Positions 45,870 through 59,249 of a stretch of 64,000 nt of DNA are shown here, one piece after another. The notes under the pieces were generated by a model that ran no database searches, was not told the origin of the DNA, and saw nothing but the letters and a program-made list of their open reading frames with translations. Position 1 is the stretch's first letter. The number at the start of each line of letters is the position of its first letter. A program made the translations under genes and the position numbers. Location: NCBI GenBank assembly GCA_963969595.1, contig OZ018414.1, positions 14,615,660 to 14,679,659 on the forward strand, read 5' to 3'. Source of the DNA: Neckera pumila. Taxonomy: Eukaryota > Streptophyta > Bryopsida > Hypnales > Neckeraceae.

Positions 45870-47736
45870 TACATTACTACAAAAAAAAATTCATTACTGA
45901 GAAAAAAAAAAATAGTATTATGGGGCAAAGGGAGTAGTTAGCTTCAGCACTTACATTTGAATCAAAAGCATTAGAGGAGTCACACTACGTCAACCCTAGT
46001 CCTCAACCCAAAGGTTAACCTTTTTCCAAATATTACTCTATCTCAATGTTGGGAGTTTTATGTGAGTCTATACATTGCATACATAGCATTTATGTTCAAA
46101 TTTCCAAACCAAGTTGGCAACAAAACCACGTTCACCATCAAATTTAGATAGCAAAGATGCACAACAAAGTTGGTAAAAACAACTAAAATCTTGTATAGAG
46201 TTGTCCTTCCTTTGGATGTAACATATTAAGCACTACTCCAAAACAACTAAGAGGAAACTCAATTCTACTTCCACAAACCAGTTGAAAATCAATACAACAT
46301 ACTCTCCGTGAGTCAAAGCACACAATAGTTTCATACTTAAACAAAACTTACTCATCATTACTTGTGACATTTTCTATGAGTTATTAACAATCAAATTAGT
46401 TGAACGAGCGAATTGAACGAACGATCGATTTAGATAGCAAAATGCCATAAGCAAGTACTTGGAATCTCTAAATTGCCCATTACACAGCAAAACCCTAATT
46501 GTTAGAACCCCAAACCCTTAATTGTTAGAACCCTGAATCCTAATTGCCCATTGTGCCCAAAAATTTGTTAGAAATTTAGTGGAAGAAGACTCCAAATAAT
46601 AGCTCGCAAATTACACTATGAAACCTTTTGCTATACAATCACAACTCCTACCAGTAGCAAAAGAAGCGTTTCATTACTATTGTGATCGAATCACATAGCG
46701 CTTTAGCCTTCAAACTGAGTTAGTCCAATGCTCTAGGTTCCTTGATATGCATTAGAGCACGGCTCCAATACAGCTACTCCAAAACTACAATCGACAAAAT
46801 ATTTCCTAGAGTTGATAACCACTACTTTCCGATTCTCATTCTACAATTAACCTCTTGAATTCGATTGCCAAGGCCCAAACTAACAGCTACAGCATAGTTT
46901 GATCGTGTGCAACAATAGAGTGGCAAGTATGCAAGTTGTTCCATAATGTCATTTTAGAGAAGACCACTCAAGTCTCTACAGTAAGTTTGGGCATAGATTG
47001 AAAAGTCAGCCAACCAGTGCGATCATTGCTCAGCTCAAGTAGAAGACAAGTGTGTCCATTCTTGTTTTTTTAGAAACACTACTCTCATATCAATGACCAC
47101 CCAATGCATTGCAAGCTCCACCAAAAAATTCCAAGATTGTGACTAGAATGTTATGAAATTTTAATTAAACATTCTCAAGTGTCTCATCTTTCACTGAGCA
47201 CAAAAGAGTCGTCAATTTGCAATACTCTCACTAAGATTTGCTTCTTCAAAGTGCGTTGCCTTTTTTTCCATTGACCCAAATAAAACTTCAAACTAAAATA
47301 TCTTCAGAGGACTAAACTAAGCAATCAATGATTTGAAGTATGTTGAGGTGCTCACTTTCAATGTGAACTACAAGATCCTAATATCACATTCCATCTAATC
47401 TCAAGAAAAAATGAGCAAACAAATTGCCAAAATTCTTGGTAGTTTTGGCCTATTTTGAAAGTACAAACCTCATATATTTTGGATCATTAGAAGTTAAACA
47501 AACTACTTTGGATATACGTAATTTTCAAATCTCTCTTGTCAAAGTTTGAACCAAACAAGGACAAGTCTTTGAGGTAGAGAAGATCCATTTTTAATTCAAT
47601 AATATTTGGATTTTCAATATAAGTCTATCTAATAATTTTCACTCAAAACCACATCCAAAAACTAAAACCATCAAATTTCTTTTTAATGTAGAAAGATAAT
47701 TAATCATCTTGAAAATAATAATATAATCATTTATTA
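45870..47736. other. Spacer, no gene seen
   Basis: Moderately AT-rich DNA without recognisable exons. Three copies of an AACCCTAATTGTTAGAACCC-like unit occur at 46490-46560. Confidence 0.4.
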
Positions 47737-48064
47737 CTAGTGTGACCCTGTGCCGTTGGCCCAATTTTTATCTACTCCCGGTTCCACTCCTGGTTCTACT
47801 CCCGGTTCCACTCCCAGTAGCAAGAATGCCACCAAAATCAAAATAAAAGTAATTTTCTAATTTTTTAATCAATAAATACTTTGAAATTCAATAACTTTTG
47901 CACCACCGCTCCAAACGCCACGAAACCAAGCCGGTGCACCCCTCTTTGGCGAGAGCTTTCCGACGGTACCAAGCACGCGGCCGGGGGACGCACGGTCAGG
48001 AAGTTGTCCACGCTACAAACAAAACAAAACAAAACAAAACAAACAGCCTGATTTAAGGTATTGA
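47737..48064 (-). mobile_element. Helitron-like element, young subfamily with minisatellite
   Basis: Its plus-strand CTAG (47737-47740, preceded by A) and GA at 48063-48064 (followed by T) give A|TC...CTAG|T on the minus strand. It has four 12-bp units at 47771-47818 and a core almost identical to 48093-48458 and 3490-3847. Confidence 0.75.
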
Positions 48065-48092
48065 TTATTCAAAAATAGATATATAATATATA

Positions 48093-48458
48093 CTAGTGTA
48101 GCCTTGTGCCGTTGGCCCAATTTTCATCTACTCCCGGTTTTGCTCCTGGTTCTACTTTCGATTCTACTCCCGGTTCCACTCCTAGTACCAAGAACGCCAC
48201 CAAAATCAAAGTAAAAGTAATTTTCTAATTTTTTAATCAACAAATACTTTGAAATTCAATAACTTTTGCACCATCGCTTCAAACGCCACGAAACCAAGCC
48301 GGTGCACCCCTCCTCGGCGAGAGCTTTCCGACGGTACCAAGCACACGTCCGGTGGACGCACGGTCAAGAAGTTGTCCACACTACAAGCAAAACAAACAAA
48401 CAAACAAACAAACAAACAAACAAACAAACAACCTCATTTAAGGTATTTAAGGTATTGA
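48093..48458 (-). mobile_element. Helitron-like element, young subfamily with minisatellite
   Basis: CTAG at 48093-48096 and inverted TCAATACC ending at 48458 bound the copy; the flanks are A and T. It carries five 12-bp units (48127-48186), a long (ACAA)n tract at 48388-48430 and a duplicated TTTAAGGTA terminus. It has the same orientation as its neighbour, 28 bp away. Confidence 0.75.
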
Positions 48459-48726
48459 TATTGATTATTAATCTCATATTTTTCTATTATAAAAAATTTA
48501 GAACTAATTTTTCTATTCACAATTTTATGTTCTTTAATGTTTTTTTTTATTTTGTAGTGCATTGAGGTTGTATGATAATGCATTGGTCCTTTACGAAATG
48601 CTTCATTTAAAAAACTAAAAGAACTAATTTTTTTTTAAAAATCCAAATAAAATAAAAGAATAACATGATCTTTTTATTTCTAAATTTTAAATTAGTACCC
48701 TATTAGGTTGAAATATTCTTATATTG

Positions 48727-48975
48727 TACTCCTTCCATTCCAAAATATTTGTCCACAATTTGTTGATATTTTTTTGAGCCAATTTCATTGACCATATTGT
48801 AAAAAACACAAGTAAAGAAGGTTCCAAATTTTCTATCACTAGAATCAATGATACATTGTGTTCATTGCAATCTAAATAAAATTAGCCATAAGGAAGTATG
48901 TTTTTGACCTAATCAAAACAACCTTAAAAACATATGACATTCAAAGTGGACAATCATTTTGGAATGGAGGTAGTA
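48727..48975. mobile_element. Stowaway MITE
   Basis: CTCCTTCCATTCCAAAATAT at the left and ATTTTGGAATGGAGGTAG at the right are flanked by TA (48727-48728, 48974-48975). It is about 245 bp and non-coding. Confidence 0.8.
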
Positions 48976-49099
48976 TCAATTTCCTCAAAGACAAACTTTT
49001 TGGTGGCACTAATCTTTTCCTACTCACTGTTAGTGTAGTGACATATTGTATCGAGACATGAATGGATGAATAAATGGATGAATGAGACTAACAATGGAT

Positions 49100-50686
49100 G
49101 AATGTTGTTAGACACCAACCGACAGACAGACTCGCTTATCACCGCCCGGCCGGCACTGCTTTCGAGAACGGATGACTTCCGTTCGCCATCCGGCGGCAAT
49201 TCCCACGTTAGGGCCACCCGTTCTACCGGGGAACCCGTCCTCCTCTCCCAACTCCTCTTCCGCACCAACACTTCGGAGTTTCCGCCTTTCCCATTTCGAA
49301 GTCTCCGCAGATCGTCAGTCGTCGCTCTATTTCAGGTACACTTTCATTATTATACGGCATTGTTATTTGCTAGCAAGCAACAGTTGAATTCGCTGGCTGT
49401 GTACATTCTGGTTCTTGTTGGCTTTGCGCTTCGAACGATCGGCCAACTTAATTAGGTACTTCGATTCCTTGTGAATGTTTTTCTGGATTCCGATTCTTGT
49501 TCAATGGAAAATCAATCAATACGTGATTTTTAGTACCTGTTGCTTTATTTTTAAGCTCGGGCTTAGCAGTGAGATTGGCAATTGGCACTGCGATTTTGGT
49601 GTAGGATCGTATTTGTTTTCCTATAAGATTGTCATACGGAAATGCAAAAATTTGAGCATTGAACGTGGTTTTGTTATTGGGGAGGTTTGATTCTTACATG
49701 TTATTCTTAGAGAAGGGAAAGAGAGTTCCAACGCATCAATGAAAGTATTGTTTGGATGCTATAGTTTTAATGTTCTAATGTTTCAAAGTGTTTGGTAGTT
49801 TTGGTAGTTGACTTCAATTGACTTTAGTTCTGATGTTTATTTGGCATTGGGTCTAGAATCCTTGTGTTTTCTTAGTGAGCTGCCCACATTTTAGTGGATT
49901 TGTAAGTTAACATTGTGCGTAATTGTCATCATGAGATCGTCTAACTTCTAAATTTCTAAAATTCTTGTTAAACTGTGCCAATGCATCAAAGCATGCATTA
50001 TTTGGATACCAAATGCAAAAGTTGTTGGGTTTGAAAATTTTGTTGGTAGAGGACTCGAGCGTTCTCATTTTAAGGTGGTTTACATCTCGAATTTAATATG
50101 GACTCGTTGTGCAAGAGTTTAGATTTTGGGTGTCGCATTTAGGTGCGTTTCGTGATTGGGTACTTCTACCTTGTTGGTGATTCTTAGTGAGAATCTAGCT
50201 TGAAGTATCAAAACCAGTGCCTTTACGCGTCTTTCGTTGCGCATTGACTGCTGAGAAAGACTGAAGAAAAGGCATGTTATTGATAATTCGTCTCCTCTTT
50301 GATGATTCAGTATGGAAAGCATCTACGATGGCTTTTATAATAACGATTACTGTACGAGATTGATATAATTGTTTTCTCTTCACCGTGTCGTCCATTAGTT
50401 CATTTTTTTTTACTAAAATGCAGGGTAATTCTACTTAGACCTGGAAGGACGCTGGATGACTTTCAATATTATTGTAGAAATGAAGAATGCACCTGGTCCA
50501 AAAATCGGATCATTTTTGGCAAATTACCTTGGTGATAGGTCTCGTCCTTTGAGGGCTAAGAGAATCCTTTGGTCGAAAGCTCGGGTGTGATTTGAATGTG
50601 CTAGCGAGACTGCGTAGGGTTTACTATTACTTTTTGACATTGTGAAGGTGCATCCAGGATTTGCAGCATTGTATTCGTCGTCGACA
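49100..50686 (+). other. Probable promoter and spliced leader of the MCAT gene
   Basis: A sharp rise in G+C begins at about 49100 (CGCCCGGCCGGCACTGC). The stretch 49100-49336 ends in TTTCAG|GTACAC, a possible donor. A matching acceptor ATGCAG lies near 50424. This would make a leader exon and a 5' intron of about 1.1 kb ahead of the ATG at 50687. No TATA box is evident. The region has no conserved reading frame. Confidence 0.45.
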
Positions 50687-53573
50687 ATGGCGATGGCGGT
50701 AATTGGAGGAGTTGCATTGGCAGGACGAGTAACAACGGAGCTCACGATGGCAGCAACATCGCTCACCAAGCCTGTCGTGTTGCTATCATCTTCGTCAGCC
50801 CTGTCTTTGTTGCCCTCCAAGCTTAACGTGAAGCCGTCATCCCAGGTTGGAAGCGGCAGGAGACGAGGGTTCGTGTCCATGAGTGTGAGCGTTGGTGCTG
50901 AGGCTACTGCTACCAGCGATACCGCTTTCGCCGATTACAAAGCCTCCACTGCTTTTCTCTTTCCTGGCCAGGTACTGTTGAATTTTGGTATACATTGGTT
51001 GATGTAAATCTTACCCTATTTTCGTTTTCAATTGATGTTAGGAAAATTGTTTTCAACAATATTAGTGAGTTTGGTGCATTTGGGATACATTGGTGCAGGG
51101 TGCCCAAGCAGTGGGAATGGGATCAGAGGCACACACAATTCCGGCTGCTGCTGCTCTCTATGCGAAAGCTAATGAAATACTTGGGTAAGAGCTTTCACTC
51201 AACGTGGTGATTTTTAATTACGAATTTCTATTGCTTCTGTTAATGTGTGTGCTAAAATGTGCCTTGAGGATTGATAGTAGCAGCGGACGGTAGCAGAAGA
51301 GAATCAAATTGAATAATAGAAATTTTTTAAATCAATTTTCGTACTTCCAAGGCAGCTGGATTTGAGTCCCTATGAGGGTGAACGGGTTTGTTTGCGACTT
51401 GCAATAGGTATGACTTGTTGGACGTCTCCATTAATGGGCCGAAGGAAAAGCTGAACTCCACCGTGGTTAGCCAGGTATCTAAAATGTCTACTTTCTGTGA
51501 CTGTGAATTACAACTTAGGTAGGTTAAGCTTGCAAAGATCCGAGTCAGAATTTAGTTCCTATGTGCACGAGAGTGCTATTGGTGTGCGATGCTTTTTCGC
51601 TTAGATCTCAGCCTATTTTTAAATTATTTACTTGTGGACTGTGGAGTGCAGCCTGCAATATATGTCGCTAGTTTGGCCGCTGTCGAGGCGTTGAGAGCTC
51701 AAGAGAAAGGTCAAGCTATTATTGACTCTGTGGACGTCACCTGTGGTCTTAGTCTTGGGGAGTATACTGCATTGGCTTTTGCGGGCGCTTTCAGGTTTGC
51801 CACTTGATATGCTTAAGAAGTTGATGTCATTTGTAGTGTTTCCATCGTCAGTAATAACTGTTGGTAAGTCTTTGATGAAATTTAACGGAATCTTTTTACA
51901 TGAAACAGAATCCACTATGCGAAATTCTCTTTTGCTGTCAGTTTTGGCTAAATAGTTTCGGCCATGATTGATGCAGCTTTGAAGATGGTTTGAAGCTTGT
52001 GAAGCTAAGGGGTGAAGCCATGCAGGTCTGTACGCATTTCCCTTTGATTTGGTTACATTATGTACTTTGACTTATGTGTCGTCGGGAAAGAAGAGGAAAT
52101 CAAAGTCGATGATCGTATGTTGATCTAAATTGAGATACTATGCTCACTGGACTTGGTAACCCTGACTTCTTGAACTTACAGGCAGCAGCAGATGCAACTC
52201 CAAGTGCTATGGTCAGTGTCATTGGCTTGGACTCTGGCAAAGTGGCTGAACTGTGTGAGGCTGCCAATGCTGAAGTTAGCGTGGAGGAAAGAGTACAGAT
52301 TGCAAACTTTTTGTGCCCGGTACGCTAAAGAAATAACCTTCTCTTTATAGGGGATATTGTGACGCTCTCATGGGCTTTACAAAGTCTTCCTTCTCGTTGT
52401 CTAGTCACGCATACTAAACTGGAAGCAAGTGAAGGCAGTTCGACGTGATGAGAAAGATAGTCTCTTACTAGTGGTGTGCCTGTTATATATGGAACTATTT
52501 GGAACTGCAGGGCAATTATGCAGTGTCTGGTGGGGTTAAGGGTGTGGAAGCAGTCGAAGCAAAGGCCAAGAGTTTCAAGGCCCGCATGTGTGTAAGTCTT
52601 CTCCTGAAAAGCTGCAATTACATGTTTGGAATACCTAGCTCTTCCGGATAGCAATTTTAACTATAGTGTTATTTCAATAACACTATTGGTATGTCGATGC
52701 TCAACATACCAATAACATAGTTCGATCACTTGATGAAAAGTACTGATGCTGGTCTATGTTTTTACCACTGAAGGTACGATTAGCAGTTGCTGGCGCATTC
52801 CATACGCGATTCATGGGTCCAGCAGTGCAGCAGCTTGAAGCTGCACTAGCGAACACCGAAATCAGAACTCCAAGGATCCCAGTTATTTCCAACGTTGATG
52901 CAGAACCTCACTCGGACCCTGCTACCATCAAAAGAATCCTTGCTCAGCAGGTGATTTTTTTCCGCGTACTTGATGTTCCATTCGGATGTCGAATACTCTT
53001 ATTAGGCGAGATATCCCGTGCTAAAGATTAGAAAATTGACTCTTGTGCCTGAAAGAGAGACAAAACTCGTCCTTTGAGCACCCCAACTTTAACTATTCAC
53101 TTAATTTTACATCTTTGCGCTTACTGATATTCTTCTGTCCTGTGCCTAGCAACACATCATTTATTGGAGCTGGATGCTAATGCTTTGTACTTTAATGCAG
53201 GTCACTTCACCTGTTCAATGGGAGACTACTCTCAAAACCTTGCTTGGAAAAGGATTGCAGAGCAGCTATGAACTAGGTCCTGGCAAGGTATGAGCCTCCA
53301 CCCTTGATCTGCTTTTGGGCATGTTTGATTTGAATTTCGCCATGAATTTCTTCAGGTTTCTCCTTTAGGGAGCTCATCGTTGGGCTTTTAAGTGATGTCG
53401 TGGGGTCGTGAGAAGTATGCTTACCAGAAATGACATTTTGTTTCTTCCAAATCTGCATTTTTGAAAAAGCTTATTCGGAGATTCGGGCATGTGGCACTGT
53501 GATGTTGCAGGTGATTGCTGGAATAGTTAAGAGGATTGATAAGAAGTCTCCTGTTGAGAACATTAGCGTATGA
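50687..53573 (+). CDS. FabD: Plastid malonyl-CoA:ACP transacylase (MCAT)
   Basis: Ten exons: 50687-50971, 51099-51184, 51408-51474, 51652-51794, 51977-52025, 52182-52319, 52511-52591, 52774-52950, 53201-53287 and 53511-53573. All join in phase to give 391 residues. The enzyme moves malonyl from CoA to acyl carrier protein, feeding type II fatty-acid synthesis in the plastid. Residues 1 to about 75 are Ser/Ala/Arg-rich, as in a transit peptide. FLFPGQGAQ is at 90-98. The nucleophile Ser180 lies in GLSLGEY. Arg205 is in KLRGEAM. Catalytic His293 is in GAFHTRFM. NYAVSGG (258-264) and ISNVDA follow. Length matches the plant enzymes. The ATG (ACAATGGCG) is the first in frame. The exon 5 donor GTCTGT is weak but needed for phase. 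Confidence 0.96.
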
Positions 53574-55650
53574 TTTAGTGCATCAATCGACGCATGTTGG
53601 TATCATTGATCTTTAAACAGCCACATTGGAAGCAGTTCTCTGATGCGTGAAGAATGTCTTTCTTACATGAGATTTTAGTTTTAGCTTTTTTCCGTACCGA
53701 GGTATGTTCGAACTCTGCGTCTTTGCGACAGGCAGTTCAGATCATTGATTTCAAATTGTTCAAGATGTAGACTACATTCAATGTTGTATGAATAGGATAC
53801 TGGTATCTGGTGAGGCTTCTGCTTACTTTGCAATTGGTGCTCTTGGCCCTTTGGCCTATGATTTTATCTAAACCTTTTACAGTTAACATTTTCTATTTGA
53901 AAGTTGGTGGCTAAAATAGAAAGTCAGTAGTCTTTTGAAGACCTCAACCTTTGAGTAATTTATGGTGAGGTAACCGCACCTAATTCCGACCCTTTCTAAA
54001 ACCGACCTTTTCTGATTCCTGTTTAGAATGTAAGGTAGGACCACCCATTCCAGACCAGGGAGCAATGCCCAACCTGTAGGGTGCACTATTTCAAGTTAGG
54101 CAAGGTGTTCAAGCTTGGAATGTGTGTTTTTCTCCTTTTCAAGGTTGGGATGAATAAGGTCATGACAAATGTCCTGAAGTGCCCGGGAAGTAGTAAGCAA
54201 GAAAGTAGTTTGGCTATGAGTGATTTGGAAGACTCTAGACATTTGCTACGAGTTTGGAACACTTTTTGGCTCCAAAACTCATAGTAATTTCAATTTCTGC
54301 AATAAAATTACGAAAATTCATAGTCCTAAAATTTCTTATCTCTGTATATGAGAAAAATTTCCACTACCTTACATTGCTCCTGGTTCATCTGTCTTGAAAT
54401 CGCTTAAGTGATTGGGTATGGGTGGTTCTATCTTACTTACTCTATTGATAGCTTAGAGTTGCTTTTGGATATACCTATTTTTAGAAGTTAGGTAATTCTC
54501 AGATTATTCATATAGTGTCTAGAAAATGCGTAAGATGGAAATCTAGAATACTCTTTTGACTTCCAATAAGGACCAACAAAAAAGTAGGCAATTTAATGAT
54601 AGGAATATTGCTTAATTGGATATATTTGGGTGTTGGTTACCTTATACCCTATCAAGTTTTATTGAAAGGCATGATTGTGTGCAAGTGTGTGTACTTTGTG
54701 TAGGTAAGGTAGTTCCAGCCTCTTTTGAGCCTGCTGTGAGAGAGTGCCAATTTTAGAGTGAAATACAAATCATTTTCAAAAGGGCTGTACGTGTAATTAC
54801 TACATTTGTTGTCAAGCTTTTACAAAAAATTTGGAACGGGTCCACAAATCATTTATCTATTGAATGTAAAATTCTCGCAAGTGTTCAAGTGTAGTCTTTT
54901 TTTAAACAAGACTTCAAAATTTTCATTCACAAGTGTTTCAAAAATCCTTGTAGTTATAAATTCAGCTTGTAGTTTTGTTCAAAACTTCATATTTGGGGGA
55001 TAGTGCAACTGAGTTCTTGAACAATCCTAAAATCTTCATAGCTTCCCTAATTGAATATGTAGGAACTCTAAACACTAATCTCTTCAAGAACCTCATGTTC
55101 AATCTCATCGTCTCCTTTTCCTTCTTTGTCCCATTCTGATTCTTAAAAGTGTACACAGATGAAAAAGAGCATTTAGAAGTACACGTACAAAATTAGAAAG
55201 CATTAACAGCAATAACAATGAAGACCATCAAAAATTGAAATCCAAGTTTCAAACACACTCTAATACTATTCCCTATTCAAAATTCACAACTATGGCAATC
55301 AAATTTGCAGACTTACATTCATGCTAGATTCATACCCATTCCACTGCAATCTAGACCATCAATATCCTCACAAATTAAGATACAAATTTTTGAACCTCAA
55401 TTCTTTCAATTCACTTGCAAATACTATATGCAATGCTGCAAATTGATTCAACCTTGCATGAACAAGAAGCTAAAAAAAACTTTGAAACACAACATTCAAT
55501 TAAAAAACAATCCCAAATAAGTCTAAAGTCACTCTTTTGTGACACAGACAACAAAAAAATCACGAGCACCATGACAGTAACTCATCAAGAGAAAACAACA
55601 TATTTAATACAAATCAAAACAAAATCCCTCACTTTCCCGCACACGCCACT
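53574..55650. other. 3' flank of MCAT gene and AT-rich spacer
   Basis: It begins with the 3' untranslated region. No further gene is seen. A segment near 53965-54055 (TAAGGTAGGACCACC) echoes the TAAGGTAGGA termini found at 2710 and 27159, and may be a remnant. Confidence 0.4.
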
Positions 55651-56392
55651 GGGTCATTGCAAGAAACACCGGTACTATTGAATTGTCACAAGGAGTTCGT
55701 GGAAGCTTCCGTTTGCAATAACTTTTGAAGCATAATTTTCATGAAGTTGAATTTTTTATTGGAGATGTCTAACTTGAGGTTAATTATATCTCATATTTTT
55801 CAGAAATTTTTAAAAATCATTTTATATTTAAATTTCAATTTAGCTAATTTGTCACGTTTTGCGATTTAGGGGTTTTGAGTAAAAAGGAGTACCCAAATTT
55901 AATGATTTAGAGCTGAAATTTCTATGGTCTATTTGCATAGTAGGAACTCATGTTTCTACCAAGGGGCATATAAAAATATTTTATTTTGTGTTGTCTACAT
56001 CCATGCAAAGAGGGCTCTCTTGCGCGCGCAGTTCTAAACATTTTATATGACTTCAAGATCAATTTTTTAGTCAAATCTCTTCAGCATAAAGTCTTCCCAA
56101 ATGGTATATTTTTACTTTCTTTGAAAATTATTTTTTCTATTTTTTACAAATTAAAATGTCAAAGTATGTATTTTCTTCAAAATTTCAGCTCACTCTTTTT
56201 TGTGAATAACTTTTTACCTAGATTTTTTTTAGATCTGAAATTTTGAGGATATGCTACTTTTAGTCTTGTACTAATTGTCCTTATTTTATATATTTAAAAA
56301 AAATTCATATGCAAAAGCTCATGAGTACTGGAGTATTGGCCGAAAACAAGCCAAAATGGACCAAAAGTGGACGGCGTTTCTTGCAACGACCC
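55651..56392. mobile_element. TIR element with 4-bp target duplication CACT
   Basis: GGGTCATTGCAAGAAACACC at the left and GGCGTTTCTTGCAACGACCC at the right are inverted. CACT flanks both sides (55647-55650, 56393-56396). The 742-bp interior is non-coding. The terminus matches that of 21964-22665, which has a different 4-bp duplication. Confidence 0.75.
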
Positions 56393-56396
56393 CACT

Positions 56397-57185
56397 ATTA
56401 AACTATGAAACCCTATCATTTCCACACACTACACTATTGTAGAACTAAAAGATGCCTCAAACAATATGAAAGCAAAGTAAGAAATTCCAAAAACTAGTAA
56501 GTGCAACAAATCTTCAACTCTTACCATTCAATTGCACCTCCAACATCCTCAGTTGCAATGCGCCAACCTCCACCGAGATCTCTTCTGTGTAGATCCCGAG
56601 GCACCGATCTCTGAATGCCAAACAACCAAATTCTCCAGGAAGTGGAAACTTCCCAATTGCTTGCCGAGATCATTGAAACCGTACATTCCCCAAGATCAAC
56701 AAAACTCCTCGTAGCTACACCCGAGATCATCAATACTCTATCGCCAATCCTAATTGTCCGTGCAATATTGAAAGTGAGACATATTTCAAGCAATGCAATG
56801 TTAATGCGTACCGCACCAGAGCTCCATTGCCGCACCAGAGGAACACTAATCGCCATTGAAGGCGGAAGATTGCAAGTGACAAGCGCTAAACCCTAACCAA
56901 CCTCCGTCAATTGGATGGATGAGATTGAAACCTCGGCCAATCGAATGGTTGACAATTTAATTTTCCCACCCCTAGATCCACGGCACTGGAGAGGGGTTTG
57001 AATTTTTTTCTTATCGAGATCGACGACTTTCGTTTTTTCAGCAAAGGGGTGGCAAGTAATTGGAAGAATAGGAGCTAAATGCCTCTTTTTGGTACATTGT
57101 GTGCAAGTGGGGTCTAATAGTTTGGTCACATGTATCCAAATTGTGTTGAGTTTAGTTGAATGTTTTATACAAAAGTTCTAAGCAC
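56397..57185. other. G+C-richer spacer, no gene recognised
   Basis: 56520-56900 is more balanced in composition, and a minus-strand frame is open at 56856-56521 (111 codons). It has no motif and no splice continuation that I can support. It might be a gene relic. Confidence 0.35.
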
Positions 57186-57786
57186 TTAACTCCTAAAGGA
57201 CAATTGTCTATTGAATAAACAATTGAAAAATTGGATAGGTTCCTATGAAGTCAATTTTGGTCGTATATTTGCAAAATTTTGATGCAAAGTGGATATATGT
57301 ACCTCCTTGTTGAAAATCAAATTTTTTTTCCGATTAGGTGCCCGGATCAAAAGTTATGTTGCTCTGAACTTTTTTGGCAGCTCAGGTAGTGTGGGAAGAT
57401 TCGGAGAATCTTTTGCAAAAAAGCTCATCAACTCTTAAAATTTGCTATGCATGTAACTCACATGATACAAGATGCAAATGTAAAAAAAACTAGAATGTGT
57501 AGTTTAAAAATCTCCCTTTAGGAGGAATTCAAGTCTGTTGGCCCTCTCAGACAAGGTTGGAGAAAAACTTTTCCTTCTAACTTCAATTTGGTACTTATAA
57601 TCTTTCAAATTGTCTGGTCAAAGTTTTTGAAATTCTTTCCATACATTTCTATAGTAGTTTGGTGCAAATTTGTTTGGTTGAATTTTGAAAAAAAAACTTT
57701 TTTTTTTCATGTTTTTCTCACTGCCTTAAAAAGTGGCAATTTCTCACAATTTTGCCTAAAATATGCCTTCGAGCTTTAGAGGTTAA
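57186..57786. mobile_element. TTAA-family MITE, short form
   Basis: TTAA-CTCCTAAAGGACAATTGT at 57186 and CGAGCTTTAGAGG-TTAA (57783-57786) bound 601 bp. AAAAGTTATGTTG and AAAGTTTTTGAAATTC blocks match other members. The next member begins 42 bp on. Confidence 0.7.
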
Positions 57787-57828
57787 TTAGATTTAAGTCC
57801 AAATCGCAATAATTTCAATATCTTAACA

Positions 57829-58794
57829 TTATCCCCTAAAGGTTTTTGACTATGTTTTTACCAAAAACGCTCTAAAACTGCCATTCCTAATACAAGTACC
57901 AAATTTTTGAAAACAAAATATTTTTGGACACATGTAACCGTAAGATCTTGAATTAAGCTGGTTTGAAAAGATGTTGGAAAAATTTCAGAATTTTCCACCG
58001 TGTAGATTGCAAGATATTGGTATTTGAATTGAGAAAAATCTTTTTTTGTCCTTGCAAAAAATCGGATAGCTGCACTTCACAAGGTCACATTGGTATGAAA
58101 AAATTTCCAAAATGGTGGTTACTCTTTGGATTCATTTTCAAAGTCAAGTTGGCTATATTCTCAAAAAATTCAAATCATTTGGAATTATACAACATATAAG
58201 AATTTTAGATCATTTGGAATTATACAACATATAGGAAAAAAATAATAAGTAGAAAGAAGTAGAAAATGGTTCAAAACATTAAACTGTTAAGAAATTAATT
58301 ATAGCATTGAAAAATGCCAATCCCAATGGTCTTAATTTTGTAATAAACAATCTACACCCAATATTTTTATTTTTTTCAAAAATATAGAAAATTGAATTTA
58401 ATAAAGGACTTCAAAGTTTATTTTAGAGTAGAGATTCTATAACTATCTACAAACCAAAACTCCTCATATCTTTCATCTCATTAAACAAAATGGAATGATT
58501 CAAAGTGTTCTAGGTATATATAAATCTAGAGAACCAATTTCAATTTTTAATTTTTTTTAAAAAGTGATTTTTCAAGAATTTTTGAAATGCCCGCCAATCA
58601 TTGAAAATCACATATTATACGATATTTTTTTAACCATGCAGTCAAAAGTTATAAAAATTGTTGGGCCTTAAAGCTACTCTTTTGGAAAATGTTGTGTGAA
58701 AATTTCAATGAAAAAAAATAATAATTTTGTTCATAGTGAGCTCCCCACAAAAACTATGTTCTCAAAAATGCATTTTTGGTGCTTTCGGGGTTAA
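57829..58794 (-). mobile_element. TTAA-family MITE, second subfamily
   Basis: The left flank is TTAT followed by CCCCTAAAGG; the right end is GCTTTCGGGG-TTAA (58791-58794). The 966-bp body is collinear with 1235-2070 and inverted relative to 38720-39641 (GCTGCACTTCACAAG, CAATCTACACCCAATA). Confidence 0.75.
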
Positions 58795-59249
58795 ACATTT
58801 TGCATAAAGAATATCAATTTATTCTCTATATTTGTTAAGGCATGCTTGATTTTATCTACTAATTTTACCACCTAATGGACCAAGTGAGGGTACAATGTAC
58901 TGTACACTCAAAATGTCACATAGGTTTACACACAAAGTCAATTTAAAATGGATGTTTCTAAAAATTTGATACAAGGTGGATACATTCACTTTCTTTCTAA
59001 GAGAAAAAGAATTACCATCAAAAGTTTGAATAAAAAGATATGTTGATTCCTAAAAATATTGGTAATTTGGACAATTTGGGCATCATTTACTGAATTCTTC
59101 ATCTACTTCTATAATTTGGCATATATGTAAAATGATTTATTAAGCAATATTCACAAAGAAAAGTATGCTTATTCGTGCAAAAATCTCATTCCAAGAGGAT
59201 TCAAAACTCTATTAACTAAGGCAAATAAGTTTTGAAAAAGCCATCATTA
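58795..59249. other. AT-rich spacer, no gene seen
   Basis: AT-rich DNA between two small transposons, with no recognisable content. Confidence 0.4.

Noticed and set aside
46490..46560. AACCCTAA-like triplet of repeats as interstitial telomere
   Set aside because: The unit is about 27 bp (AACCCTAATTGTTAGAACCC-like), not a run of the 7-bp plant telomere repeat.
48249..48565. Open frames of 69-99 codons in the 48 kb repeat
   Set aside because: The same frames recur in every copy of the Helitron-like family and follow the DNA repeat. They match no protein motif and end in the ACAA tract.
56521..56856. 111-codon minus-strand open frame
   Set aside because: It contains no recognisable domain, and no convincing exon follows it. 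It is noted as a possible relic only.
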